A program made the position numbers and the translations under genes. Shown here piece by piece: positions 7,070 to 7,309 of a DNA stretch of 7,309 nt (position 1 is its first letter; each line of letters opens with the position of its first letter). The stretch is from the NCBI GenBank assembly GCA_033791145.1, contig JASJHH010000022.1:1-7309 (forward strand), given 5' to 3'. The stretch comes from JAALKW01 sp033791145. Lineage in GTDB: Bacteria > Pseudomonadota > Gammaproteobacteria > Legionellales > Legionellaceae. The notes beneath the pieces are model-generated. The model saw only the letters and a program-made list of their open reading frames with translations, did not search any database and had not been told where the DNA came from.

Positions 7070-7309
7070 ATGCCGGGTACTCAACTTGAAACACGTGCGG
7101 TAGAGATAGGCAACAAATCCGCAAATTTAGAAGTGCTTGCCCTGCTATGTCTTGATGATTCTAATATAGAAATCCCTGCTTTTTCGCCTTTGACCGACAC
7201 TTTAATTCAAGCGCATCTGACTCAGCATGTGCCCGAATGGCAGCAGCTTTTAGATGATTTTAAAATTGCACAAGGCATTGAAAAAAAAGAAATAACGGCT
7301 GATGCAAAA
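7070..7309 (+). CDS. N-terminus of a possible PEP/pyruvate-binding-domain protein (3' end outside window)
   Basis: Eighty codons run open to the end of the window. The ATG at 7070 is the first possible start, because TAA at 7064-7066 closes the frame just upstream. A weak GGAA (7060-7063) is the only ribosome-binding site. IGNKSANLEVL (residues 13-23) followed by IEIPAFSPLTDTLI (33-46) resembles the opening of the ATP-grasp-like PEP/pyruvate-binding domain of PEP synthase and pyruvate phosphate dikinase, where a (G)GKxANLxxL motif is followed by VPxxF. If so, the full gene would be much longer and the nucleotide-binding residues would lie beyond the window. The usual second glycine of GGK is asparagine here. 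There is no signal peptide or membrane segment. The assignment rests on a short stretch and is tentative; that the frame is a real gene is much more secure, because it has a clean start, no stop codons and CGN-type arginine codon use like that of the upstream envelope genes. Confidence 0.6.
   Translation, partial: MPGTQLETRAVEIGNKSANLEVLALLCLDDSNIEIPAFSPLTDTLIQAHLTQHVPEWQQLLDDFKIAQGIEKKEITADAK

Overview
The window is a moderately AT-rich segment of a Gram-negative chromosome, most likely gammaproteobacterial. FtsK, LolA, YhdP and Mpl all match the enterobacterial proteins motif by motif. The AT-leaning composition and general protein character would fit Legionellales or a similar group, but that is an impression and not a demonstrated placement. 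There is no sign of plasmid, phage, transposon, tRNA, rRNA or CRISPR sequence.

Positions 1-6533 hold a tight plus-strand cluster for cell-envelope and division functions. It starts with the 3' end of ftsK (DNA translocase: Walker B, the rest of the motor, and the DNA-reading gamma domain). Four bases later comes lolA, the periplasmic lipoprotein carrier. Its stop codon overlaps the start of yhdP as ATGA; yhdP encodes a very large AsmA-like inner-membrane protein linked to phospholipid transport to the outer membrane. Thirty bases further on is mpl, the ligase that recycles murein tripeptide. The spacing suggests one transcription unit, or at least coupled translation of lolA and yhdP. Together the genes cover chromosome segregation at the septum, lipoprotein delivery, lipid delivery and peptidoglycan recycling.

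Positions 6534-7069 are less ordinary. A probable extended -10 promoter lies just after mpl. It is followed by a 107-codon gene for a small exported protein that I do not recognise, whose arginine codons are all AGA/AGG, unlike its neighbours. A second, basic reading frame with a good ribosome-binding site is nested in its 3' end. A strong palindrome follows, and its only T-run lies on the minus strand, although no minus-strand gene is visible. 

At 7070 a new plus-strand gene begins and runs off the end. Its N-terminus resembles the start of a PEP/pyruvate-binding (PEP synthase or PPDK-like) domain, but this is tentative. No clear undescribed multi-gene system is present. The most unusual material is the small locus at 6540-7050, and second to it two divergent motifs in Mpl.
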